A stretch of 64,000 bases of DNA, from positions 124,001-188,000 of the forward strand of contig JBGRQA010000005.1 in assembly GCA_041725895.1 (NCBI GenBank), read 5' to 3'. The DNA is from JBGRQA01 sp041725895 (GTDB taxonomy: Bacteria > Bacteroidota > Bacteroidia > Bacteroidales > Marinifilaceae). The notes under the pieces were generated by a model. That model saw nothing but the letters and a program-made list of their open reading frames with translations. It made no database searches and had not been told where the DNA came from. Of the stretch, positions 18,907-27,348 are shown in pieces. How positions within the stretch are numbered: the stretch's first letter is position 1; each line of letters opens with the position of its first letter. Both the position numbers and the translations under genes were made by a program.

Positions 18907-19665
18907 TTGAGAATCAAGACTGTATTAGTATCACAACCTAAACCTCAAACCGAAAAGTCCCCCTACTTTGATCTGGCTGAAAAATACAATCTCAAGATTG
19001 ATTTCAGACCTTTTATCCATGTTGAGGGAGTTCCGGTAAAAGAATTTAGGCAAGAGCGTATTAATATTCTGGACCATACTGCAGTGATCTTTACGAGTAG
19101 AACAGCTGTAGATCATTTCTTCAGAATCTGCCAGGAGATGCGCGTTGATGTCCCCGATGATATGAAGTATTTCTGTATTTCAGAATCGACCGCGTTCTAC
19201 TTGCAGAAATACATTGTGTATCGGAAACGAAAAATTTTCTTCGGAGAAAAGAAATTCGAAGACTTGATGGAAATTATCTTAAAGCACAAAAACGAAAAAT
19301 TTCTTGTGCCTCTTTCGGATATTCACAAGCAATCGATTCCAAACCTTTTGGACAAGAATAAGATTAAATATACCAAAGCAATTCTGTATCGTACAGTGAG
19401 TAGCGACCTTTCAGATTTGAAAGATGTGAATTACGATGTTTTGGTTTTCTATAGTCCTTCCGGAATTAAATCTTTGCTTCAGAATTTCCCGGATTTTGTA
19501 CAAAATGAGACCAAGATTGCCTCGTTTGGCCCTTCTACTGCAAAAGCGGTAAAAGATGCCGATTTACGTTTGGACATCCAGGCTCCTATGCCACAAGCTC
19601 CTTCAATGACGATGGCTTTGGATCAATTTGTTAAGAAATTCAACAAATCCAACAAGGATAAATAA
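18907..19665 (+). CDS. hemD: Uroporphyrinogen-III synthase
   Basis: This 252-residue enzyme closes hydroxymethylbilane to uroporphyrinogen III in haem synthesis. HemD sequences are poorly conserved. The segments V-I-F-T-S-R-T-A-V (about 59-67), FVPLSD-H (about 137), DVLVFYSPSGIKSLL (about 178-192) and FGPSTAKAV (about 207) mark the two-lobed fold. The start is TTG at 18907, giving LRIKTVLVSQP, which has the usual opening strand. The position between DUF4271 and rnpA supports the call. Confidence 0.87.
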   Translation: MRIKTVLVSQPKPQTEKSPYFDLAEKYNLKIDFRPFIHVEGVPVKEFRQERINILDHTAVIFTSRTAVDHFFRICQEMRVDVPDDMKYFCISESTAFYLQKYIVYRKRKIFFGEKKFEDLMEIILKHKNEKFLVPLSDIHKQSIPNLLDKNKIKYTKAILYRTVSSDLSDLKDVNYDVLVFYSPSGIKSLLQNFPDFVQNETKIASFGPSTAKAVKDADLRLDIQAPMPQAPSMTMALDQFVKKFNKSNKDK

Positions 19666-19685
19666 GCTATTCATCATATCTTACA

Positions 19686-19717
19686 GAAAAAAGGGGAATA
19701 ATCTTCCCCTTTTTTTA
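19686..19717 (+). terminator. Terminator after hemD
   Basis: AAAAAAGGGGAA-TAAT-CTTCCCCTTTTTTT is a stem with a T tract, located 21 bases past the hemD stop codon. Confidence 0.85.
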
Positions 19718-19740
19718 ATCTTTCAGCCCAACGAAATACC

Positions 19741-20163
19741 ATGGAAAATACGCGGTTCACTTTTTCTAAAGCCGAACGCTTAACCAACAAAACCCTAATC
19801 GAAGAATTGTTCTCCGATAGCAACAGTTTTGTTACCTACCCCTTTCGTATCGTTTGGAAAGAAGCAGAACTTCCTTCAAACTTTCCTGCCCAGGTAGCCG
19901 TAAGCGTATCCAAAAGATGCTTCAAACGGGCTGTGAAACGAAATTTGATAAAGAGAAGAATACGGGAAATCTATCGCCTAAACAAACACCCTTTCTACCA
20001 GGAATTGGTCAAACGGAATATCCAAATCTCCTTTATGATCGTATACCTACCCAGAACAATTCTACCATCCGCTGAAATGGAGCCACGGTTAAAGGCTGCC
20101 CTTCAGAAAATTATCAGAGAGTATGAGAAACGTCATCCTATTTCTACTGATTCTGCCGATTAA
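19741..20163 (+). CDS. rnpA: Ribonuclease P protein component
   Basis: This is the 140-residue basic protein subunit of RNase P, which helps the catalytic RNA remove 5' leaders from pre-tRNAs. It opens with F-T-F-S-K-A-E-R-L (about 6-14). The family's RNR region is visible as VSVSKRCFKRAVKRNLIKRR (about 53-72), followed by R-E-I-Y-R. The 3' end overlaps yidD by 41 bases in another frame, as is common for this pair. Confidence 0.95.
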   Translation: MENTRFTFSKAERLTNKTLIEELFSDSNSFVTYPFRIVWKEAELPSNFPAQVAVSVSKRCFKRAVKRNLIKRRIREIYRLNKHPFYQELVKRNIQISFMIVYLPRTILPSAEMEPRLKAALQKIIREYEKRHPISTDSAD

Positions 20164-20344
20164 ATTCTATCAGTACTTTATTTCTCCCCTGACCCCCTCC
20201 GCCTGCAGGTACACCCCCACCTGTTCCAGTTATGCCATTCAGGCCCTCAAAAAGCATGGTCCTATCAAGGGAAGCTATTTAGCCATAAAACGAATCCTAT
20301 CCTGTCATCCATGGGGAGGACACGGGCATGATCCAGTCCCTTAG
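20123..20344 (+). CDS. yidD: Membrane protein insertion efficiency factor YidD
   Basis: This 73-residue protein of the YidD family is thought to help YidC insert inner-membrane proteins. It shows I-K-F-Y-Q-Y-F-I-S-P-L (about 13-23), the C-R-Y-x-P-T-C-S-x-Y-A cluster of three cysteines (about 28-38), and the tail R-I-L-S-C-H-P-W-G-G-H-G-x-D-P-V-P. The start lies inside rnpA, so translation is probably coupled. Confidence 0.95.
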   Translation: MRNVILFLLILPIKFYQYFISPLTPSACRYTPTCSSYAIQALKKHGPIKGSYLAIKRILSCHPWGGHGHDPVP

Positions 20345-20465
20345 CCTCTGTTGCATTCCTTCAAAATCCGGTTCCTCATTATTTCCAATTGGCTCACATC
20401 TAATAGTTTTCACTTCCAAGCGGTTAATAAATGTTAAAGAGGATAACATTTACTGCCTTAATCAT

Positions 20466-20473
20466 TATATTTG
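20466..20473 (+). promoter_or_regulatory. Bacteroidota-type -7 element upstream of the S41 protease gene
   Basis: TATATTTG matches TAnnTTTG, about 155 bases before the ATG at 20629. No clear -33 element was found. The 284 bases between yidD and the protease gene show nothing else. Confidence 0.35.
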
Positions 20474-20628
20474 TTTGGGTTGTTTTATATGACTTACAGC
20501 TATTTCACGGAATCAAATTTGACAAAATTTGAAACCTTAGCTTTCATATTTACATATATGTCATAAGGTCGGGAGTATTTCAATTTCCTTCCATCTTCCC
20601 ATCATTTCAATTAATAAAATCGAATCAA

Positions 20629-22320
20629 ATGAAATACATGAATCGCCTTAAAAAGAGTGGAGTTTTCTGGCTCATCATACTGTTGATTGGAAGTAGCGTA
20701 GCTTTCTGGGGTTTCAACAGGGATGAACGAAATTTTGAAATCAGCAAAAACCTAAACATTTACTATACTCTCTTCAGAGAGTTGAATCTGTTTTATGTAG
20801 ATGAAATAGAACCGGGAGATCTGGTAAAAAAGAGTATGGATGCCATGCTTTCCTCACTGGATCCCTACACAACCTATATTCCCGAATCGGAAATAGAAGA
20901 TTTTAAGCTCATGACAACAGGAGAGTACGCTGGTATCGGAGCTCTTATCAGTAAACACAAGGAAGATGTAATTATCGCAGAACCCTATGAGGGATTCCCT
21001 GCAGATAAGGCCGGATTGAAAGCCGGAGATGTCCTTTTGGAGATCAACGGAACTAAGATACAGGGAAAATCCACTTCGGATGTGAGCAACCTGCTGAAGG
21101 GACAACCCAATATGCCCCTGACGATCAAAATTAAAAGGTTCGGAGAAAAGAAACCCTTAGAGAAAAAACTAATCCGTGAACATATTCAACTGGAATGTGT
21201 TCCCTACTTCGGAATGGTTTCCGATTCAATAGGTTACATCCATTTGAATCAATTCACCAATAAGGCAACCCGGGAAGTAAAAGAAGCCCTCCAGGAACTA
21301 AAAAAGCAGAATGCCAAAAGTATTGTGCTTGATTTAAGAGGAAATCCGGGAGGACTGCTTGACCAAGCCATTGAAATTGTGAATTTGTTTGTTGACAAAG
21401 GCAATGAGATTGTAAGTACAAAGGGAAAAGTATCCAAATGGGATAAATCCTATGTTGCCACCCGTACTCCTGTAGATTCGGAAATTCCAGTGGCCGTTTT
21501 GGTAAGCCGTGGTTCGGCTTCCGCATCTGAAATTGTTTCAGGAGCCCTTCAGGACCTAGACAGAGGTGTTGTCATTGGACAACGTACATTTGGAAAAGGA
21601 TTGGTTCAAACGACCCGTAACCTCTCCTACAACGCCAAATTAAAGGTTACCACAGCCAAATACTACATCCCAAGCGGAAGATGTATTCAGGCGCTGGATT
21701 ACAGCCATAGAAACGAAGATGGTAGCGTCGGAAAAGTTCCCGATTCATTGATTACCGAATACAATACTAAGAATGGACGAAAAGTGTATGACGGAGGTGG
21801 TATCCTTCCTGATATTCAAATTACTCCTGAAAAATACAGCAATCTGGCCATTCACCTGATTCGGAAATTTATGATTTTTGATTTCGCCACGCGGTACACC
21901 AACAATCACGAGAACATCGCTCCGGCAAAGGACTTCCTTATTTCAGACGCGGACTACGAATCGTTCCGAAACTATCTAAAGGAACAGAAATTCAGCTATG
22001 AATCGGAAAGCGAAGAGCTACTGAAACAATTGCAAAAAGTTGCAAAAGAGGAGAAATATCACGGCAATGCAGCTAAAGAATTTGAATCCCTGGGATTAAA
22101 ACTTGCTCATAACCTGGACCGTGATCTTGATGCTTTTAAAAATGAAATTAAAGACTTGATTTCCCAGGAGATTGTTAAGCGTTACTACTACCAGAAAGGT
22201 GGAATTGTATATGCCCTAAGCAACGATAAAACTCTGGAAAGAGCTATTGAGGTATTACAAACCCCTAAGGAGTACAATGGCATTCTGGATGGATCCATTA
22301 CCACAGAAAAAAAGAAATAG
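20629..22320 (+). CDS. C-terminal processing peptidase, family S41
   Basis: This 563-residue periplasmic or membrane-anchored serine protease has an N-terminal anchor helix (about 12-27). It has a PDZ domain (about 85-175; G-I-G-A-L-I, G-L-K-A-G-D-V-L) and an S41 catalytic core. The Ser motif G-S-A-S-A-S-E-I starts near residue 295, and the Lys of the dyad lies in T-F-G-K-G (about 320). About 150 further residues form a helical tail, as in CtpA/Prc relatives of Bacteroidota. Such enzymes trim C-termini and help envelope protein quality control. A strong bidirectional terminator follows. Confidence 0.93.
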   Translation: MKYMNRLKKSGVFWLIILLIGSSVAFWGFNRDERNFEISKNLNIYYTLFRELNLFYVDEIEPGDLVKKSMDAMLSSLDPYTTYIPESEIEDFKLMTTGEYAGIGALISKHKEDVIIAEPYEGFPADKAGLKAGDVLLEINGTKIQGKSTSDVSNLLKGQPNMPLTIKIKRFGEKKPLEKKLIREHIQLECVPYFGMVSDSIGYIHLNQFTNKATREVKEALQELKKQNAKSIVLDLRGNPGGLLDQAIEIVNLFVDKGNEIVSTKGKVSKWDKSYVATRTPVDSEIPVAVLVSRGSASASEIVSGALQDLDRGVVIGQRTFGKGLVQTTRNLSYNAKLKVTTAKYYIPSGRCIQALDYSHRNEDGSVGKVPDSLITEYNTKNGRKVYDGGGILPDIQITPEKYSNLAIHLIRKFMIFDFATRYTNNHENIAPAKDFLISDADYESFRNYLKEQKFSYESESEELLKQLQKVAKEEKYHGNAAKEFESLGLKLAHNLDRDLDAFKNEIKDLISQEIVKRYYYQKGGIVYALSNDKTLERAIEVLQTPKEYNGILDGSITTEKKK

Positions 22321-22334
22321 AACTTCATTAAATA

Positions 22335-22376
22335 AAAAGAAAGCCCCTTACGAATAATCGTAAGGGGCTTTCTTTT
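22335..22376. terminator. Bidirectional terminator between the S41 protease gene and polA
   Basis: A perfect 19-bp stem (core AAGCCCCTTACGA / TCGTAAGGGGCTT) with a 4-base ATAA loop is flanked by A and T runs. It serves two convergent genes. Confidence 0.9.
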
Positions 22377-22392
22377 GTACTTCTCTCCTATA

Positions 22393-25197
22393 TTAATGAG
22401 CCTCCAGCCAGTTTTCACCAACTCCCATATCAATGGTCAATGGCACACTTAACTTGACTGCATTCTCCATTTCTTCCTTCAAAATGATCTTCATTTGGTC
22501 CAGTTCAGACTTCAGGCAATCAAAGTTCAATTCATCGTGCACCTGAATAATCATACGGGATTTTAGCCCCTCCTTCTGCATTCTTCGATACACTTTGATC
22601 ATTGCCATTTTTATCACATCGGCCGCCGATCCCTGGATAGGAGCATTAATGGCATTCCGTTCGGCCACTCCCCTCACAATCGCATTACTGGAGTTAATGT
22701 CCTTCAGGTAGCGACGTCGCCCCATAAAGGTCTCCACAAACTCATTTTTACGCGCTATCTCCACACTTTCATCCATAAAGGCCTTGACCCTTGGATAGGT
22801 TTCAAAATAGCCTGTAATCAGCTCTTTTCCCTCCTTACGGGAAATGTCCAATCGCTCCGCCAAGCCCCAGGCTGAAATACCGTATATGATACCAAAGTTT
22901 GCTGTCTTGGCTCGGTTACGCATCTCTCTTGTCACATCGGCATCATCCAGCTTATATATTTTCGCAGCCGTTGCAGTATGGATGTCTGCATTCTGGTTAA
23001 AAGCTTCCACCATTTGCTCATCCTGACTCATATGGGCCATCAGACGCAATTCCACCTGGGAGTAGTCAGCCGACAGAAATGTATGCTCCTCGTCGGAGGG
23101 AACAAATGCCTTTCGAATGTATCTCCCCTGCTCTGTCCGGATTGGAATATTCTGCAGGTTGGGATTGGTGGAACTCAAACGACCGGTTGCAGCTTCTGCC
23201 TGGTTAAATGATGTATGAATCTTTCCTGATTTGGAATTGATATAGGTTGGCAAAGCTTCAACGTAAGTTGATATCAATTTCTTTAAAGAACGGAAATCCA
23301 ATATTTTTTCAATGATTTCATGCTTGCCTTTCAGTTTCATCAATACCGGTTCGGAAGTAGAATACTGCCCCGATTTGGTCTTTTTCGCCTTACTATCCAA
23401 CTGAAGCTTATCAAAAAGAATTTCGCCCAACTGTTTCGGTGAAGCCACATTAAAATCCTGACCTGCCAGATCGATAATCTCTTTCTCCAATGTTGCCACC
23501 TTTGCATTCAATTCACCGGCATAATCCTTCAGGGTATCCACATCGATACGAACCCCGTAGAATTCCATATCCGCTAGAATTTCAACAAGAGGCATCTCCA
23601 CTTCTTCATAAAGTTCATCCAGCTTGTTCTCCTTCATTCGTGCCTCCAGCACCTCCTTCAATTGAATAATCACATCCACCTCTTCACACATTCTGTCGCG
23701 AAGCTGTGAATCATCCTCCATCATTAGACTCAACTGGGCTTTTCCTCTCCCTTTCTTCTCCTCCTCGATCAATTTATAGTTCAAATCATATTGACTGATA
23801 TAGGAAAGCTCGTGTTTCAATTCGGGTTGAATTAAATAATGAGCAAGCATGGTATCGAAAAACGGCCCTCGCAACTCCATTCCAAACCATTTAAAGATAA
23901 GCAAGTCTTTTTTGATGTCGTGAGCAATTTTCAAAATCTTTTCATCCTGAAAAATATGCCGGAACTCCTCCACCACTTTTTTGGCCTTCTCAAAATTTTG
24001 CGGAATGGGCACATAGTATGCCTCATTTTTTTTAAAACAGAAAGCAAAACCGAGCAGTTGGGCAGTGTTCGGATCAGAATCACTCAAAATTGATTTAAAA
24101 GCAAATTCTTTCTGCACACATAAATCAGCTTTCAAGTCTCTTCTTACCTCCTCATTATCAACCACAAAATAATTGCATTCTGTTTGACTTAAATCTCTGA
24201 GAATCTCTTCCTTTTTTTCCTCCGTATCAATGGCTTTGGATAGAGAGCTCTCAGAGCCGGTTAATGAGGCCTGCCCTGGGCTTTCAACATTTTCCCCTTT
24301 TCCGTATTTGGCAAACACTCTTTCAGCAAGTGTAAAAAACTCTAATTCCTTAAAAAGTGGTGTCAGCACTTCTTTGTTAATATCTATGATTTTATATTCA
24401 TCTTCATTAAAATCTATGGGAGCATTCAGTGCAATTCGTGCAAGCACTTTTGAAAACTTCACCTGCTCTTCATTGGCTTCCACTTTTTCTTTCTGCTTCC
24501 CTTTTAATTTTTCAGTATTCTCATACAGGCCTTCGATGCTTCCGTAGGTTCCGATTAATTTTTGAGCAGTTTTAGGTCCAATTCCCGGACACCCCGGAAT
24601 GTTATCTGCTGTATCGCCCATCAAACCCAATATGTCGATCACCTGTTCGGGGGTATCTACACCAAAAACTTCCTTTACTTCAGGGATTCCTAGTACTTCT
24701 ACTTCTTTTCCCGATCGCTTGGGCTTGTACATGAAGATATTCTCAGATACCAGCTGGGCATAATCCTTATCGGGGGTCATCATGTAAACCGTGTATCCTT
24801 CCTTTTCGGCTTTCTTGGCCAAAGTCCCGATCACATCATCCGCCTCAAAACCGGAAACACTTACTTCCGGAATGTTAAAACCTTTGATTATTTGCTTGAT
24901 GTAAGGAATTGATGCTCTTAAGTCCTCTGGCATGGGAGGACGCTGAGCCTTGTACTCCTTGAACATTTCATGTCGAAAAGTTGGTCCCTCCGGATCGAAC
25001 ACCACAGCAATATGCGAGGGTTGTTCCTTCTCCAGCACCTCCATCAGGGTATTGGTGAACCCCAACATAGCGGATGTATTTAAACCTTTGGACGAATATC
25101 TGGGGTTTTTGATGAAAGCATAGTAAGATCTGTAGATCAAGGCAAAAGCGTCCAAGAGAAACAACTTCTTACCTGGATTTGAACTGGATGAATGCAT
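22393..25197 (-). CDS. polA: DNA polymerase I
   Basis: This 934-residue polymerase fills gaps in repair and replaces RNA primers. It has a 5'-3' exonuclease domain (about 10-300; GLMGDTADNIPG at 191-202), a central 3'-5' exonuclease fold (about 340-515) and a polymerase domain (about 530-934). Polymerase motif A is DYSQVELR (711-718), motif B lies in RNRAKTANFGIIYG (760-773) and motif C is QVHDEL (885-890). The proofreading motifs look degenerate: ExoI D-x-E reads F-K-S-I (367-370), and ExoII/ExoIII are also altered. The polymerase and 5' nuclease should be active while proofreading is doubtful. Confidence 0.95.
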   Translation of the reverse strand: MHSSSSNPGKKLFLLDAFALIYRSYYAFIKNPRYSSKGLNTSAMLGFTNTLMEVLEKEQPSHIAVVFDPEGPTFRHEMFKEYKAQRPPMPEDLRASIPYIKQIIKGFNIPEVSVSGFEADDVIGTLAKKAEKEGYTVYMMTPDKDYAQLVSENIFMYKPKRSGKEVEVLGIPEVKEVFGVDTPEQVIDILGLMGDTADNIPGCPGIGPKTAQKLIGTYGSIEGLYENTEKLKGKQKEKVEANEEQVKFSKVLARIALNAPIDFNEDEYKIIDINKEVLTPLFKELEFFTLAERVFAKYGKGENVESPGQASLTGSESSLSKAIDTEEKKEEILRDLSQTECNYFVVDNEEVRRDLKADLCVQKEFAFKSILSDSDPNTAQLLGFAFCFKKNEAYYVPIPQNFEKAKKVVEEFRHIFQDEKILKIAHDIKKDLLIFKWFGMELRGPFFDTMLAHYLIQPELKHELSYISQYDLNYKLIEEEKKGRGKAQLSLMMEDDSQLRDRMCEEVDVIIQLKEVLEARMKENKLDELYEEVEMPLVEILADMEFYGVRIDVDTLKDYAGELNAKVATLEKEIIDLAGQDFNVASPKQLGEILFDKLQLDSKAKKTKSGQYSTSEPVLMKLKGKHEIIEKILDFRSLKKLISTYVEALPTYINSKSGKIHTSFNQAEAATGRLSSTNPNLQNIPIRTEQGRYIRKAFVPSDEEHTFLSADYSQVELRLMAHMSQDEQMVEAFNQNADIHTATAAKIYKLDDADVTREMRNRAKTANFGIIYGISAWGLAERLDISRKEGKELITGYFETYPRVKAFMDESVEIARKNEFVETFMGRRRYLKDINSSNAIVRGVAERNAINAPIQGSAADVIKMAMIKVYRRMQKEGLKSRMIIQVHDELNFDCLKSELDQMKIILKEEMENAVKLSVPLTIDMGVGENWLEAH

Positions 25198-25231
25198 AAT
25201 AGAATTTTAAATAATCAATTGTTAACTAACA

Positions 25232-25239
25232 CAAAATTA
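25232..25239 (-). promoter_or_regulatory. -7 element for polA
   Basis: On the minus strand TAATTTTG matches TAnnTTTG, about 35 bases before the polA ATG. The -33 box is not recognisable. Confidence 0.45.
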
Positions 25240-25254
25240 CAATATAAACAAAAA

Positions 25255-25279
25255 AAACCCGAAATCACTTTCGGGTTTT
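25255..25279 (-). terminator. Terminator after queD
   Basis: AAAACCCGAAA/TTTCGGGTTTT stem with a 4-base loop, followed on the minus strand by a T-rich run (TTTTTTTG). It lies about 36 bases past the queD stop. Confidence 0.8.
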
Positions 25280-25315
25280 CTATCAAAATATTGTTTGATC
25301 GCTATCCTGATGGAT

Positions 25316-25765
25316 TTATTCGTTATCCGCGGCATACCACTCAGCAAAGGAACTTGCTGTCTCGTGTAATTTAAGGGAATGCAATTGTATGCGTTCCGGA
25401 AGCTGTTTTTTTATTCTTTCGGCAAAATCAACAATCATGTTTTCACAGGTTGGTTGATAGTCCACATAGAAATGACGGTCGAACATTTGCGGAATGTTTA
25501 ACTGCTCCAGGTTAGGGGTACTCTTATTCAAAACAATAGCATGGTCCAAAACATCCACAATTTCACCACACACAATTTGTTTCAAATCACCAAAATCCAT
25601 AACCATACCCAATTTGGGATCGGCGATATCTGAAATAGGCTCCCCAATAACAGTAACGTACAGTATGTAGGAATGTCCATGAATGTTACGACACAATCCG
25701 TCGTAATTCCAAAGTGCATGTGCCATTTCGAACCGAAACTCTTTGGTCAATCTAATTTTCGCCAT
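25316..25765 (-). CDS. queD: 6-carboxytetrahydropterin synthase-like (QueD/PTPS family)
   Basis: This 149-residue pterin synthase-fold enzyme probably makes 6-carboxy-tetrahydropterin from dihydroneopterin triphosphate on the way to queuosine. The zinc ligands are visible as the His of F-E-M-A-H (about 15) and H-G-H (about 29-31). The catalytic Cys is in G-L-C-R-N (about 25). The C-terminal L-H-E-T segment supplies the substrate-binding Glu. I saw no preQ1 riboswitch in the short upstream gap. A 6-pyruvoyl-tetrahydropterin synthase role cannot be excluded. Confidence 0.88.
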   Translation of the reverse strand: MAKIRLTKEFRFEMAHALWNYDGLCRNIHGHSYILYVTVIGEPISDIADPKLGMVMDFGDLKQIVCGEIVDVLDHAIVLNKSTPNLEQLNIPQMFDRHFYVDYQPTCENMIVDFAERIKKQLPERIQLHSLKLHETASSFAEWYAADNE

Positions 25766-25801
25766 CTATCTCCTCTTCTAAAATCATCAATAATAAAGAA
25801 A

Positions 25802-25821
25802 GACCAGTTTCTCAACTGGTC
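25802..25821 (-). terminator. Hairpin terminator after the ArsR-family gene
   Basis: GACCAGTT/AACTGGTC stem with a TCTC loop and a TTTC-rich tail on the minus strand, starting 16 bases past the stop codon. Confidence 0.7.
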
Positions 25822-25836
25822 CATCAAATGTTTTTC

Positions 25837-26136
25837 TTATCCCATTGTGCATTTGGTAACACAATCGACAATGTTGCTAAGGCTGCAGTGTCTCAGGAAG
25901 TAGTAGGTGTTCTTTCCTTCACGTTTTGAAGACAAAACCCCTTTGTCTTTCAAAATTCCCAAATGGTGAGAAGTTGTAGACTGCTCTATATTTAACAATT
26001 CATGGATTTCAGTTACCGTCAATTTTTTCCCATCTTCCAAATAGCCCAAGATAGCAATACGCATTGGGTGCGCAATAGCTTTGAGCATATTGGCAGCTCG
26101 CTCCAATTTCTCGGGATTCAATTCATTCACTTTCAT
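25837..26136 (-). CDS. ArsR/SmtB-family transcriptional regulator
   Basis: This is a 99-residue winged-helix repressor. The recognition helix is in IEQSTTSHHLGILKDKG (about 50-66), with the family's A-H-P-x-R-I opening helix (about 22-27). There is no C-x-C in helix 3, so it is not a classical ArsR/CadC arsenic or cadmium sensor. Three cysteines and a histidine cluster at the end (H-C-S-L-S-N-I-V-D-C-V-T-K-C), which could bind metal or respond to redox. An AT palindrome upstream overlaps its own -7 element, so autorepression is likely. It is not next to an obvious metal pump; queD lies downstream. Confidence 0.88.
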   Translation of the reverse strand: MKVNELNPEKLERAANMLKAIAHPMRIAILGYLEDGKKLTVTEIHELLNIEQSTTSHHLGILKDKGVLSSKREGKNTYYFLRHCSLSNIVDCVTKCTMG

Positions 26137-26172
26137 TATATACTCAGATTAAACACGTTAAATTATCAAATG

Positions 26173-26190
26173 CAAATATATAAATATATT
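26173..26190 (-). promoter_or_regulatory. Promoter -7 element overlapped by an ArsR-type palindrome
   Basis: The minus strand carries TATATTTG (26173-26180), a TAnnTTTG match about 40 bases before the ArsR-family ATG. It overlaps the perfect 7-2-7 palindrome AATATAT-AA-ATATATT (26175-26190). AT-rich dyads over the promoter are the usual operator form for ArsR/SmtB repressors, so this is a candidate operator. Confidence 0.5.
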
Positions 26191-26276
26191 CGACAATGTT
26201 CTAAGCAATCATATCGAAATATTTAAATTTCTCATTTCTTAGATAATTTATTTAAAGTCTTAATAAAAACAGTGTA

Positions 26277-26306
26277 TTTGTGGTCTAAATTTAATTATTA
26301 CCTTTG
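26277..26306 (+). promoter_or_regulatory. Complete Bacteroidota promoter for the polyprenyl synthase gene
   Basis: TTTG (26277-26280) and TACCTTTG (26299-26306) are spaced by 18 bases, an exact fit to TTTG-N17-23-TAnnTTTG. The predicted start of transcription falls at or within a few bases of the ATG at 26313, so the transcript would be leaderless or nearly so. Confidence 0.7.
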
Positions 26307-26312
26307 AAAACT

Positions 26313-27299
26313 ATGACACTGAAAAAGCCAACTACCAAGCTTATACAAGCTCCCATTAAGGAAGAGATGAAAGAATTCGAAGGATTTTTTCGTGCCTCCA
26401 TGAAGAGTCGCATCCGCTTGCTGGATATTATCAATAACTATATTATTAAGCGAAAAGGGAAAGAAATGCGCCCTATGCTCGTATTTCTTACGGCCCAATT
26501 GACTGGAAAGGTTCAAAAATCTACTTATACCGCTGCTGCACTTACTCAACTCCTTCATACGGCGACCCTAATTCACGATGATGTTGTAGACGAAGCTTAC
26601 GAGCGCAGAGGTTTCTTCTCTATCAATGCTTTGTGGAAGTCCAAGGTAGCAGTTCTGGTTGGTGACTTCCTACTCTCCAAAGGGTTGCTACTAGCGTTGG
26701 AAAACAATGAATTTGAGCTTTTAAAAGTGGTTTCGGAAGCAGTTCGTGAAATGAGTGAAGGAGAACTGTTGCAGATTGAAAAATCTCGCAAATTGGACAT
26801 TACCGAAGAGGTTTACTTTGAAATCATCCATAAAAAAACGGCAAGCTTAATTGCCTCGTGCACCTGGCAGGGTGCCCTTTCGGCCGGAGCCGACGAAGCA
26901 ACCTGTTTGAAGATGAAACGTTTCGGTGAATACCTTGGCATTGCGTTTCAGATTAAGGATGATCTTTTTGATTATGAGAAACAGGGGGATATTGGCAAGC
27001 CCACAGGAAACGATATTAAGGAGAAGAAAATGACACTTCCCCTAATTGCCGTTCTAAAAAATGTTACTCCATCAGATCGTCGCTGGATGCTTCGAATTGT
27101 AAAAAAACACAATAAGAATTCAGAGAAAGTTAACGAATTGATTCAATTTGTTAAGGACAAGGGGGGACTGGAATATACACGTCAAAAAATGATCGAGTAT
27201 AAAGAAAAGGCGATGGCAATACTGCAGGATTTTCCTGATTCGGAAACCAAACTTGCATTGGAAACGATGGTAGAATATACTATATCAAGAAGTAAATAG
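26313..27299 (+). CDS. Polyprenyl (probably octaprenyl) diphosphate synthase
   Basis: This is a 328-residue trans-prenyltransferase that extends allylic diphosphates with isopentenyl diphosphate, giving the side chain of menaquinone. The first aspartate-rich motif is in L-I-H-D-D-V-V-D-E (about 90) and the second in I-K-D-D-L-F-D-Y. An in-frame TTG at 26304 lies inside the promoter -7 element, so the ATG at 26313 is the better start. It ends convergent to the PAS kinase gene with only 38 bases between. Chain length cannot be set from sequence by eye. Confidence 0.9.
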   Translation: MTLKKPTTKLIQAPIKEEMKEFEGFFRASMKSRIRLLDIINNYIIKRKGKEMRPMLVFLTAQLTGKVQKSTYTAAALTQLLHTATLIHDDVVDEAYERRGFFSINALWKSKVAVLVGDFLLSKGLLLALENNEFELLKVVSEAVREMSEGELLQIEKSRKLDITEEVYFEIIHKKTASLIASCTWQGALSAGADEATCLKMKRFGEYLGIAFQIKDDLFDYEKQGDIGKPTGNDIKEKKMTLPLIAVLKNVTPSDRRWMLRIVKKHNKNSEKVNELIQFVKDKGGLEYTRQKMIEYKEKAMAILQDFPDSETKLALETMVEYTISRSK

Positions 27300-27328
27300 C
27301 ATAATTGTTATAGGCATAATGAAAGTAA

Positions 27329-27348
27329 TGGCCCATACTAACGGGCCA
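27329..27348. terminator. Small hairpin between convergent genes
   Basis: TGGCCC/GGGCCA stem with an 8-base loop. The PAS kinase stop codon sits in the loop. There is no good T tract, so its role as a terminator is uncertain. Confidence 0.4.
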
